Below are positions 1 through 7,227 of a DNA stretch of 24,056 nt, piece by piece. Below the pieces are notes generated by a model. It made no database searches, was not told where the DNA came from, and saw only the letters and a list, made by a program, of their open reading frames with translations. Positions within the stretch are counted from its first letter, which is position 1; every line of letters begins with the position of its first letter. Source of the stretch: Lachnospiraceae bacterium (lineage in GTDB: Bacteria > Bacillota > Clostridia > Lachnospirales > Lachnospiraceae); the NCBI GenBank assembly GCA_009774345.1, contig VSNR01000052.1:1-24056 (forward strand), read 5' to 3'. The translations under genes were made by a program, and so were the position numbers.

Positions 1-150
1 GGGATGCTCTGTATCTTGAAAAACTGGGCGTAATTCTTAGCTGATTATTTGAGTATACATTATACGACTTTTAGGTTTGTATCTTCGATGGCTATTGAAT
101 CCATTTTCCTTTGGGTTTCTATATTTAATTTTGACTCTGTGTTTGTCTTC

Positions 151-179
151 TTGATTGGTGTTGAAGAACGCTTTATATA
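151..179 (+). promoter_or_regulatory. Candidate sigma-A promoter
   Basis: TTGATT at 151-156 and TATATA at 174-179 are separated by 17 bases. Transcription from here would run into the long hairpin at 212-270. No ORF with a ribosome binding site follows within 390 bases, so the product, if any, is a leader or a small RNA. AT-rich sequence makes chance matches common. Confidence 0.35.
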
Positions 180-211
180 GTATGAATACTGTAGCATAAC
201 CCTATGAAATC

Positions 212-270
212 TTCAATGCCCAGAGCTGTCCAATAAATAATTTGCTTTTTGGACAACTCTGGGCATTGAA
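212..270. repeat. Long inverted repeat / hairpin (22-bp arms)
   Basis: Arms at 212-233 and 249-270 are complementary over 22 positions with a single C/T difference that leaves a G-U pair, around a 15-base AT-rich loop. There is no T-run after either arm, so it is not a textbook intrinsic terminator. It could be a bidirectional terminator of the gene to the left, a small structured RNA, or the folded remains of a miniature transposable element. The rest of 1-574 shows no supported gene. Confidence 0.7.
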
Positions 271-469
271 CTTATGACTGTAATGCGGTTTAATATAAAT
301 GTCTGAACGATACCTATAATTCTAAATACGGAGCTGTTCCTGAGAAACCTGTGAGACTGGCTAATTTATACTATCCATCTACCACATTGGAGTATCTTAA
401 AACACAATCCTTTTCGTCAGCAGGATTCTCCAATCGCCGTTGTAATTTATTACTTACGTGACTGAATTA

Positions 470-525
470 CTATGAGTAACCTACCTATGAGTATGTATAC
501 CGAGGCTGGTTGAAGCGTTCCTTCA
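470..525. promoter_or_regulatory. Candidate operator region upstream of the peptide gene
   Basis: A 9-base direct repeat CTATGAGTA occurs at 470-478 and 485-493 (15-base offset). It is followed by a dyad TGAAG-N5-CTTCA at 511-525. Both lie within 105 bases of the start of the small secreted-peptide gene at 575, where no good -35/-10 pair is seen, as expected of an activator-dependent promoter. The link to the neighbouring HTH regulator is inference. Confidence 0.3.
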
Positions 526-574
526 GTGCAGTTCCTACCAAAAAACTATATTTTAAAGAAAGAAGGATTTACCT

Positions 575-733
575 ATGAAAAAATTAATGAATTTGTCTTT
601 ATCACTTGCATTGGCATTGACACTGTGTACTGCGGCTGCTCCTGTTGTTGACTTTGGTGGGGAAGAGGTTACTGAGGAAGAAGGAATTTCGCCGTTAAGT
701 GATATGGAGCCGGACTTAGAACTTCATTTTTAG
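575..733 (+). CDS. Small secreted peptide, candidate quorum-sensing pro-peptide (PapR-like layout)
   Basis: A 52 aa ORF preceded by an AGAAGGA ribosome binding site 8 bases before ATG. The product begins MKKLMN, runs into a hydrophobic core rich in Leu and Ala (about residues 7-22, ending CTAAAP) and then has a strongly acidic linker (EE at 30-31, EEE at 34-36). It ends in SPLSDMEPDLELHF, so the last residues are hydrophobic/aromatic. That is a Sec signal peptide plus a short pro-region, the same layout as PapR or Phr pro-peptides, in which a C-terminal oligopeptide is released, re-imported and bound by a TPR regulator. The gene converges with such a regulator, 31 bases away tail to tail. No sequence identity to a named family is claimed. 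The alternative is an unrelated small exported peptide, since Cys18 near the cleavage region does not make a clear lipobox. Confidence 0.65.
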   Translation: MKKLMNLSLSLALALTLCTAAAPVVDFGGEEVTEEEGISPLSDMEPDLELHF

Positions 734-764
734 TTTCATTTTTATAATAGAAATATTCATAATA

Positions 765-2639
765 CTATAAATTTTTAAGTCTGTTTATTACCGTTTTCTC
801 TTGAGCAGTATTCTTATTCATCTGACATAATGCAATACACTTATGTAAACAATACTTTTCTTGATATCCCTCAAATATAGGGATATTTTTCTTCTTACAC
901 TCTCCATTATTCCAAGTAATACTATATAAGTTCAGAACTAGCGCGTTCATTCTATAACAATAAATGCATTCTTTCATAGTCTTTAAACTAATTGCATTTG
1001 ATATATCATATTGCCCCATACTTCCATATGTATTTGCAACATTTGTCATGATAATCTCCCATAACGAAATATGTTCTATTATCCCATCATCTTGTTCCAA
1101 TTGTTTACACAAATCCATCAACACACTAAATGCAGAATTTATACTTTTCTCTTTGGCATAAACAGCAATATTAAGCAAACACATAACTTCTGCATTAGTC
1201 AAATACTTTTCTTCACTCTTTAACGCTACATTATATGGCAATGTATATTCCAAGACACTCTTCAATTGATCAATAGTATCCTCCTTCGCATACTTTCTAT
1301 AACCAATATTCATGTGAATCTCAATTCTATCTTTAAACTGTTTATTTATAGGATTATCCATACAAATATACTTTTCTAATTCAACAAGTAGCACTTCTAC
1401 TGACACAAAATCACGTTTATTTACACACCTTACAATCTCATCAATAATCGTAAACGCCCTAACATCATCTGTAGCAACTTGTAGTCTCTGATACTCCCCA
1501 GACAAGTTCATCTTCTCAAACAACCGTCTCACGACCGCGAGTTGTGGTTTGGTCTTATTGGCCTCGAGCCTGCCGATGGTCTTTTCCGAGCATACGCCTT
1601 CACAGAGTTTCTTCTTGGTAAGTCCCAGCATTTCGCGCCTTCTCCTGATTACATCACTGATGCAATAGGCTTCTTTCTGTTGATACAGATAGCAGGAGCT
1701 CTCCATTCTCCTGTGTGTTTCGCAGAGATTGTGTACAAAGTCCAGCGCATCCAGCCAATCTGCCGTCGTTTTCACAATATTTTCCAACGTCTGTCTGATG
1801 ATTGCGCCTTTGCTGTCTCCAACCTGATGTAACAGCTTTGTCATTCCCTCTTTCTTGATTTCCAGAAGTTCCCATAGATAGTACATTCTTCCTGCTGTGC
1901 GCAGTTGTTCAATCCCATCATTGCAGAGTCTCAGGGTCCGCGTCCAGTCCCGCTCTGCTTCTGGCGTGCTGATATACAGGTAATAAACCACTTTAGGATA
2001 AATTTTGACATAGCTGTATATGTCAAACATATCACTTTTGATGTACGTCAGGATTTCTTCACAGCGCGATGCCAGTCTCTCCGGGTGGCAGTATCTCTCA
2101 TATTCCAGTATCATATCCAGCTCCTGCACAGAAAGGCAGAGTTCGCCCACCGCACGGCAGTCAATATCTGGGACTGTCAGTTTGACCGCTTCCTCGCAGA
2201 GCCGCGCAATCCGCTCATGCGCCTCATTCTGCTTCTGCATAATCTGCGCTCTCATAACCAGACTGAACTGCATCCCTAATTTGTCTGTCTCGCCGGCCTC
2301 ATCGTAATATTTCAATAAATTTTCCGCCGCCTCATAATTGGACTTTTCAATGGCATTGACAATTCCCTGTTTTCTCTTCCACACGAGATAATCCTCTTGA
2401 AAGAGAAAGTTCTCATAGCCATCACTACAGACGCCAAGCCTTGCCAGAATCCTGTCGCGAAGTTCTTTATCTGGATATCTTTCTCCTCTTTCAATTCTGC
2501 CTATCATACTAAAAGAACAGATGCCCTTGCACAAATCCTCCAACGTAATATGCTGTATCTCACGCGCCTTCCTCACAAGCGTCGGAAAATCCCACAAATC
2601 CAATGCCTGCAATTCATAGTGTTTTTTACTGATTCCCAT
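765..2639 (-). CDS. Double-HTH XRE-family regulator with TPR-like repeats (candidate peptide-responsive regulator)
   Basis: I place the start at ATG 2639, where AAAGGA lies 10 bases upstream. An in-frame ATG at 2702 would add 21 residues but has no visible ribosome binding site. The 624 aa product has an XRE/Cro helix-turn-helix at about 19-71 (around TLEDLCKGICSFSMIGRIERGE) and a long helical region with TPR-like spacing at about 75-320. A second HTH lies at about 325-379 (around LTKKKLCEGVCSEKTIGRLE), followed by a second helical region to the end. Both HTHs read as real DNA-binding folds, which is unusual: PlcR, Rgg and TprA proteins have one. No membrane segment, so cytosolic. GC falls from about 56% before codon 380 to about 28% after it. 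It probably regulates the convergent peptide gene, but this is inference from context. Confidence 0.85.
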   Translation of the reverse strand: MGISKKHYELQALDLWDFPTLVRKAREIQHITLEDLCKGICSFSMIGRIERGERYPDKELRDRILARLGVCSDGYENFLFQEDYLVWKRKQGIVNAIEKSNYEAAENLLKYYDEAGETDKLGMQFSLVMRAQIMQKQNEAHERIARLCEEAVKLTVPDIDCRAVGELCLSVQELDMILEYERYCHPERLASRCEEILTYIKSDMFDIYSYVKIYPKVVYYLYISTPEAERDWTRTLRLCNDGIEQLRTAGRMYYLWELLEIKKEGMTKLLHQVGDSKGAIIRQTLENIVKTTADWLDALDFVHNLCETHRRMESSCYLYQQKEAYCISDVIRRRREMLGLTKKKLCEGVCSEKTIGRLEANKTKPQLAVVRRLFEKMNLSGEYQRLQVATDDVRAFTIIDEIVRCVNKRDFVSVEVLLVELEKYICMDNPINKQFKDRIEIHMNIGYRKYAKEDTIDQLKSVLEYTLPYNVALKSEEKYLTNAEVMCLLNIAVYAKEKSINSAFSVLMDLCKQLEQDDGIIEHISLWEIIMTNVANTYGSMGQYDISNAISLKTMKECIYCYRMNALVLNLYSITWNNGECKKKNIPIFEGYQEKYCLHKCIALCQMNKNTAQEKTVINRLKNL

Positions 2640-2752
2640 CTCATTCATTTCCTTTACTTCACATCCCGTCTTTGGTATGGCGCGTCTGTGCACCCCTTTC
2701 ATTCTACTATGTAATTTGGTTTACTGTGTATCATAAATGGCCGTAACACAAA

Positions 2753-2788
2753 AGCTTGCTTATAAGTATGATACCTATAAAGCAAGCT
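2753..2788 (-). terminator. Intrinsic terminator of metK (also a dyad over the regulator promoter)
   Basis: On the minus strand, 28 bases after the metK stop codon, arms starting AGCTTGCTT and ending AAGCAAGCT form a stem. It continues inward through TATAGGTAT/ATACTTATA with one bulge and one G-U pair, and is followed by TTTTGTGTT. Stem plus T-rich tail fits a rho-independent terminator. Confidence 0.7.
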
Positions 2789-2796
2789 CCTGTCAA
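2768..2796 (-). promoter_or_regulatory. Promoter of the double-HTH regulator
   Basis: Read on the minus strand, a perfect -35 TTGACA (2791-2796) and -10 TATCAT (2768-2773) are separated by 17 bases. The start point near 2761 would give a 5' leader of about 120 bases before ATG 2639. The -10 box sits at the centre of the dyad at 2753-2788, so a protein bound to the dyad would block it. Confidence 0.6.
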
Positions 2797-2816
2797 ATGT
2801 TATATTACTTCTTATT

Positions 2817-3998
2817 TTACAAATACTTCTTTAAAATTTCCACCTTGTCCAGCTTTTCCCAAGGAAGATCAAGGTCGTTGCGTCCAAAATGTCCATACGC
2901 TGCGGTCTGCTTGTAGATGGGTCTTCTGAGATCCAGCATCTCAATGATTCCAGCCGGACGCAGATCAAAATTCTCGCGCACGATCTCCACCAGCTTCTCA
3001 CTGTCAAGTTTGCCTGTGCCAAACGTATCCACATTGATAGAAGTAGGCTGCGCCACGCCGATTGCATACGACAACTGAATCTCGCACTTGTCTGCAAGAC
3101 CTGCTGCCACGAGGTTTTTGGCTACATATCTGGCTGCGTAGGCACCGCTTCTGTCCACCTTGGTGCAGTCCTTTCCAGAGAATGCACCGCCGCCGTGACG
3201 CGCATATCCGCCGTATGTATCTACGATAATCTTCCGGCCTGTCAGACCTGCGTCCCCATGCGGTCCGCCGATGACAAAGCGCCCTGTGGGATTGATGAAA
3301 AACTTGGTATCCGCATCAACTAATTCCTGCGGGAGAATCACATCAAACACGTGCTTCTTAATATCTGTATGAATCTGCTCCTGTGTCACATCCTCATCAT
3401 GCTGTGTGGAGAGCACGACTGCCTCAAGGCGCTTTGGCTTGCCATTCTCATCATACTCTACCGATACCTGTGTCTTTCCGTCCGGTCTCAAATATTTTAA
3501 TGTGCCATCCTTGCGCACCTTGGTAAGCTGCAATGCAAGCTTGTGTGCAAGTGAAATCGGATACGGCATATACTCCTCTGTCTCGTTGGTCGCATAGCCA
3601 AACATCATGCCCTGATCGCCGGCGCCAATCGCCTCAATCTCGGCATCACTCATCTGCTTTGCCTCGAGTGCCTTGTCCACGCCCATCGCGATATCGCCAG
3701 ACTGCTCATCAATCGCTGTAAACACCGCACAGGTGTTTCCATCAAAGCCGTATGCAGATTTGTCATATCCGATTTCTTTGACTGTATCGCGCACAATCTT
3801 TGGAATGTCCACATATGCCTTTGTTGTAATCTCTCCTGTTACAAGTACAAAACCTGTACAGGTCGCTGTCTCACAGGCAACGCGGCTCATGGGGTCCTGC
3901 TCCATCAGCGCATCAAGGATGGCGTCAGAGATCGCGTCACACACTTTGTCAGGATGTCCTTCTGTTACTGATTCTGAAGTAAATAATAGTTTTTCCAT
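2817..3998 (-). CDS. metK: S-adenosylmethionine synthetase
   Basis: Makes S-adenosylmethionine from methionine and ATP with release of phosphate and pyrophosphate; cytosolic tetramer in known members. The 393 aa product is full length for the family (about 380-400). Family motifs are present in order: the N-terminal GHPDKVCDAISDAILD, the central GAGDQGMMFGYATNET, the GGPHGDAGLTGRKIIVDTYGG region (abbreviated motif GGPHGDAGLTGRK) and GGGAFSGKDCTKVDRSG. The start is fixed by AGGAGG at 4007-4012, 8 bases before ATG. It stands alone behind its own promoter and SAM-I riboswitch, so high SAM should stop its transcription, giving product feedback. It also supplies the methyl donor used by the two rRNA methyltransferases further right in the window. 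Confidence 0.98.
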   Translation of the reverse strand: MEKLLFTSESVTEGHPDKVCDAISDAILDALMEQDPMSRVACETATCTGFVLVTGEITTKAYVDIPKIVRDTVKEIGYDKSAYGFDGNTCAVFTAIDEQSGDIAMGVDKALEAKQMSDAEIEAIGAGDQGMMFGYATNETEEYMPYPISLAHKLALQLTKVRKDGTLKYLRPDGKTQVSVEYDENGKPKRLEAVVLSTQHDEDVTQEQIHTDIKKHVFDVILPQELVDADTKFFINPTGRFVIGGPHGDAGLTGRKIIVDTYGGYARHGGGAFSGKDCTKVDRSGAYAARYVAKNLVAAGLADKCEIQLSYAIGVAQPTSINVDTFGTGKLDSEKLVEIVRENFDLRPAGIIEMLDLRRPIYKQTAAYGHFGRNDLDLPWEKLDKVEILKKYL

Positions 3999-4012
3999 TC
4001 GTAGTTCCTCCT

Positions 4013-4046
4013 AAAAAAATTCCGCTTACTCGACTGAATAAGCGGA
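4013..4046 (-). terminator. Riboswitch expression-platform terminator
   Basis: On the minus strand TCCGCTTATTC pairs with GAGTAAGCGGA around an AGTC loop (11 bp with one G-U). A run of seven T (4013-4019) follows. The T-run directly abuts the metK ribosome binding site (4007-4012). Confidence 0.93.
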
Positions 4047-4073
4047 AGTGACTGGTTTCCCGATAATCAAATC

Positions 4074-4207
4074 CTCTTATTGTTCGAACTATTGCGGTCT
4101 TGTAAGCCCGCAGATAGTAACTCGCTCAGGTTGGCACCTTCCGTCCACACTGACGGGGTTGCCGTAGCTTCACAGGTCCTTTGTACCTCCACCACTCTGA
4201 ATAAGAG
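4074..4207 (-). ncRNA. SAM-I (S-box) riboswitch aptamer
   Basis: Read on the minus strand, the P1 stem is CTCTTATT (4200-4207) with AATAAGAG (4074-4081), an exact 8 bp match. Between them are the S-box core signatures: AGAGTGGTGGAGG, then GTGAAGCTACGGCAACC, and then AAGGTGCCAACCTGAG before the P4 arm. The order and spacing match the four-way-junction SAM-I class that binds S-adenosylmethionine and promotes termination. It sits between a strong promoter and the terminator at 4013-4046, upstream of metK, the expected target gene. Confidence 0.96.
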
Positions 4208-4250
4208 TTTCATACTATAACTCACAATATTGAATTTTCATATCAGTTAC

Positions 4251-4279
4251 ATCATATACTGATTTGTCTGTAATGTCAA
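4251..4279 (-). promoter_or_regulatory. metK promoter
   Basis: On the minus strand the sequence has -35 TTGACA (4274-4279), a 17-base spacer and -10 TATGAT (4251-4256). This is a near-perfect sigma-A promoter, and its start near 4244 lies about 37 bases before the riboswitch P1 stem. It lies only about 20 bases past the uvrA stop codon. Confidence 0.85.
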
Positions 4280-4297
4280 CTGGTAAAAAAATTAAAT

Positions 4298-7165
4298 TTA
4301 TTTATTTTTTGCCTTTTCCAGCATACGCTTCACATAGATTCCGGTATAGGAGTTTGGACAATCTGCGATCTGCTCCGGTGTACCCTCAGCGATCACGGTT
4401 CCGCCCCCGTCTCCGCCCTCTGGTCCGATGTCAATGATATAGTCTGCGGTCTTGATCACATCCAGATTGTGCTCTATGACAATCACGGTGTTGCCACCCT
4501 CTGCAAGGCGCTGTAAGATCTCGACAAGCTTATGAACATCTGCAAAGTGAAGCCCTGTCGTGGGCTCGTCCAAAATATAAATGGTCTTTCCAGTACTTCT
4601 GCGGCTCAGCTCTGTCGCAAGCTTGATGCGCTGCGCCTCTCCTCCTGACAGGGTGGTGGAAGGCTGTCCTAACCGAATATAGGAAAGTCCCACATCATAC
4701 AAGGTTTCAATCTTTCTTTTAATAGAAGGAACAGGCTCAAAGAAAGTCAATGCCTCCTCGACAGTCATATCCAACACATCATAGATGCTCTTGCCCTTAT
4801 ACTTTACATCCAAGGTCTCACGGTTGTACCGTTTTCCCTGACAGACCTCACAGGGCACATACACATCTGGCAGAAAATGCATCTCGATCTTGATGATGCC
4901 GTCGCCGCCGCACGCCTCGCACCGTCCACCCTTCACATTAAAGCTAAAACGTCCCTTGCTGTAGCCTTTTGCCTTTGCATCGACCGTTGATGCAAACAAA
5001 TCTCTGATCTGGTCAAACACGCCGGTGTACGTCGCCGGGTTTGAGCGCGGTGTCCTGCCAATCGGGGACTGGTCGATTGCGATCACCTTGTCCAACTGCT
5101 CAACGCCCTCTATTTTCTTAAATTTACCGGGAATCGTGCGCGCCCTGTTGAGTTTTTTTGCCAGATATTTGTACAAAATCTCATTTACAAGCGAAGATTT
5201 GCCTGAACCGGACACGCCTGTGACGCAGGTAAACACGCCGAGCGGAAACTTTACTGTGATCTCCTTGAGGTTGTTTTCCGCTGCTCCCTTTACCGTCAGC
5301 CAGCCATTGGGCTTGCGTCTCTTCTCTGGCACGGGAATCCTAAGCCTGCCGCTTAGATACTGTCCGGTGATGGATTCTGGCACCTGCATGATCTCCTCTG
5401 CGGTTCCCTGTGCAATCACTTCCCCGCCGTGTTCTCCGGCGCCGGGACCGATGTCAATCACGTGGTCTGCCGCCAGCATGGTGTCCTCGTCATGCTCCAC
5501 GACCAGCAGTGTGTTGCCCAGATCTTGCAGATTGCGCAGCGCCGAGAGCAGCTTATCATTGTCACGCTGGTGCAGCCCAATGCTCGGCTCATCCAAAATA
5601 TAACACACGCCGACCAGACCAGAACCAATCTGCGTCGCAAGCCGGATGCGCTGCGCCTCGCCGCCCGATAAGGAGGCGGTCCCCCGCGACAGGCACAGAT
5701 ATTCCAGCCCCACGCTCGCGAGAAATCCGACACGTGCACGGATTTCCTTTAAAATGCGTTTTCCGATGAGCTGCTGCTGCGGGGTCAGCTCCATGGTTTC
5801 CAGAAATTTATACAGGTTCGTGATCGACATGGAGGTAATCTCATAAATGTTCTTATCACAGACTGTCACCGCCAGCGAGGTCTTTTTCAGACGCCTTCCG
5901 CCGCACTCTTTACAGGGAGTGATGCGCATAAAGGTTTCATACTCCTGCTTGATCGTCTCCGATGAGGTCTCCCTGTATCTGCGCTCCACATTTTTAAGCA
6001 GTCCCTCAAACGCTACCGGATAGGTTCCCTCGCCGCGCTGGCCTTTATAATATACCGTGACTTCCTTCCCATTTGTCCCGTTTATGAGCACGTCCTTCAC
6101 CTTGTCAGACAATGCCTCAAACGGTGTATCGAGCGAAAAGTCATACTCCTTGCACAACGCCTGCAATATCGCATTGGTAAAACTGCTCTTGTCCGCACAC
6201 GACTGCCATCCCATGACGGTGATTGCGCCCTGATTGATACTGAGGCTTTTGTCCGGTACGATTAAATCCATGTCAAACTCCATCTTATACCCAAGTCCAA
6301 AACACTCCGGGCAGGCGCCAAAAGGATTGTTGAAAGAAAAACTTCTTGGTTCCACCTCATCTATGCTGATATTACAGTCAGGACACGCAAAGCTGTCTGA
6401 AAAATTCATCATCTCGCCGCCAATTACGTCCACCATCAAAAGCCCGTCAGAAAGCGCCATGACATTTTCAATGGAATCGGTCAGTCTGCGCTCAACGCCT
6501 TCCTTCACGGCGATTCTGTCCACAATGATTTCTATATTGTGCTTGATATTTTTCTCAAGTTTGATTTCCTCGGACAAATCATACAGATTTCCATCAATGC
6601 GCACGCGCACATACCCGCTCTTTTTTGCACGGTCAAGCACTTTGGCATGTTCGCCCTTTCTGCCGCGCACCACAGGCGCCAGCAATTGCAGCTTTGTGCC
6701 CTGCGGCAGCTCCATAATCTGATCCACCATCTGGTCTATGGTCTGGCGCTTGATTTCCCTGCCGCAGTTTGGACAGTGCGGTATCCCTATGCGCGCATAC
6801 AAAAGCCTGAAATAATCATAGATTTCAGTCACTGTGCCGACGGTTGAGCGCGGATTGCGGTTTGTAGATTTCTGGTCAATTGAAATTGCAGGCGAAAGAC
6901 CATCAATGCGCTCCACATTTGGCTTCTCCATCTGTCCTAAAAACTGTCTGGCATAGGAGGACAAAGATTCCATATACCGCCTCTGCCCCTCTGCATAGAT
7001 GGTATCAAAAGCCAGAGACGATTTGCCGGAACCTGACAGTCCTGTCAGCACGACAAATTTATTTCTGGGTATGTCCAGATCAATGTTTTTTAAATTGTGT
7101 TCATTTGCTCCGCGAATCTTGATAACCTCTCCTTTTGGCAGCATTTTGAGTTGTTCTCTGTCCAT
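4298..7165 (-). CDS. uvrA: Excinuclease ABC subunit UvrA
   Basis: Damage-recognition ATPase of nucleotide excision repair that loads UvrB on lesions. The 955 aa product is of usual length (about 940-960). It carries two ABC ATPase modules: Walker A GLSGSGKSS at about 42-50 and a second GVSGSGKSS. Two LSGGEAQRIRLAT/LSGGEAQRIKLAT signatures and two Walker B motifs ending DEPS and DEPT follow. Zinc-finger cysteine pairs are present (CPNC, CPDC/CPEC, CKEC, CEAC/CEVC). It follows uvrB by 62 bases on the same strand, so the two are probably co-transcribed. The start at 7165 has AAAGG about 12 bases upstream, a slightly long spacing; Met8 is a possible alternative. No clear terminator is seen before the metK promoter. 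Confidence 0.98.
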   Translation of the reverse strand: MDREQLKMLPKGEVIKIRGANEHNLKNIDLDIPRNKFVVLTGLSGSGKSSLAFDTIYAEGQRRYMESLSSYARQFLGQMEKPNVERIDGLSPAISIDQKSTNRNPRSTVGTVTEIYDYFRLLYARIGIPHCPNCGREIKRQTIDQMVDQIMELPQGTKLQLLAPVVRGRKGEHAKVLDRAKKSGYVRVRIDGNLYDLSEEIKLEKNIKHNIEIIVDRIAVKEGVERRLTDSIENVMALSDGLLMVDVIGGEMMNFSDSFACPDCNISIDEVEPRSFSFNNPFGACPECFGLGYKMEFDMDLIVPDKSLSINQGAITVMGWQSCADKSSFTNAILQALCKEYDFSLDTPFEALSDKVKDVLINGTNGKEVTVYYKGQRGEGTYPVAFEGLLKNVERRYRETSSETIKQEYETFMRITPCKECGGRRLKKTSLAVTVCDKNIYEITSMSITNLYKFLETMELTPQQQLIGKRILKEIRARVGFLASVGLEYLCLSRGTASLSGGEAQRIRLATQIGSGLVGVCYILDEPSIGLHQRDNDKLLSALRNLQDLGNTLLVVEHDEDTMLAADHVIDIGPGAGEHGGEVIAQGTAEEIMQVPESITGQYLSGRLRIPVPEKRRKPNGWLTVKGAAENNLKEITVKFPLGVFTCVTGVSGSGKSSLVNEILYKYLAKKLNRARTIPGKFKKIEGVEQLDKVIAIDQSPIGRTPRSNPATYTGVFDQIRDLFASTVDAKAKGYSKGRFSFNVKGGRCEACGGDGIIKIEMHFLPDVYVPCEVCQGKRYNRETLDVKYKGKSIYDVLDMTVEEALTFFEPVPSIKRKIETLYDVGLSYIRLGQPSTTLSGGEAQRIKLATELSRRSTGKTIYILDEPTTGLHFADVHKLVEILQRLAEGGNTVIVIEHNLDVIKTADYIIDIGPEGGDGGGTVIAEGTPEQIADCPNSYTGIYVKRMLEKAKNK

Positions 7166-7227
7166 TTTTATACCATACCTTTCTATAAATCAAGCAGGGA
7201 AGCACCATCTTCCCCTACTGTGTGACA

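Noticed and set aside
1..44. Open frame ending in TGA at 42-44 (DALYLEKLGVILS) as the tail of a gene entering from the left
   Set aside because: Only 13 codons are visible and no family can be recognised; plausible but unsupported.
90..180. 30-codon plus-strand ORF starting MAIESIFLWV
   Set aside because: No ribosome binding site and it overlaps the candidate promoter at 151-179.
289..462. Open plus-strand frame of about 55 codons (contains NSKYGAVPEKPVRLANLYYP)
   Set aside because: No start codon, no ribosome binding site, and no recognised family; could be a gene fragment but cannot be supported.
734..764. Terminator between the convergent peptide and regulator genes
   Set aside because: Only AT-only imperfect pairing is visible; no GC stem or T-run that would support one.
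5025..5603. 192-codon plus-strand ORF inside uvrA and other long antisense ORFs in uvrA, uvrB and the kinase
   Set aside because: They mirror codon bias of well-identified genes on the other strand and have no RBS or family motif.
7197..7214. Hairpin GGGAAG/CTTCCC between uvrB and uvrA as a terminator
   Set aside because: Six base pairs and no proper T-run; uvrBA is more likely one transcript.
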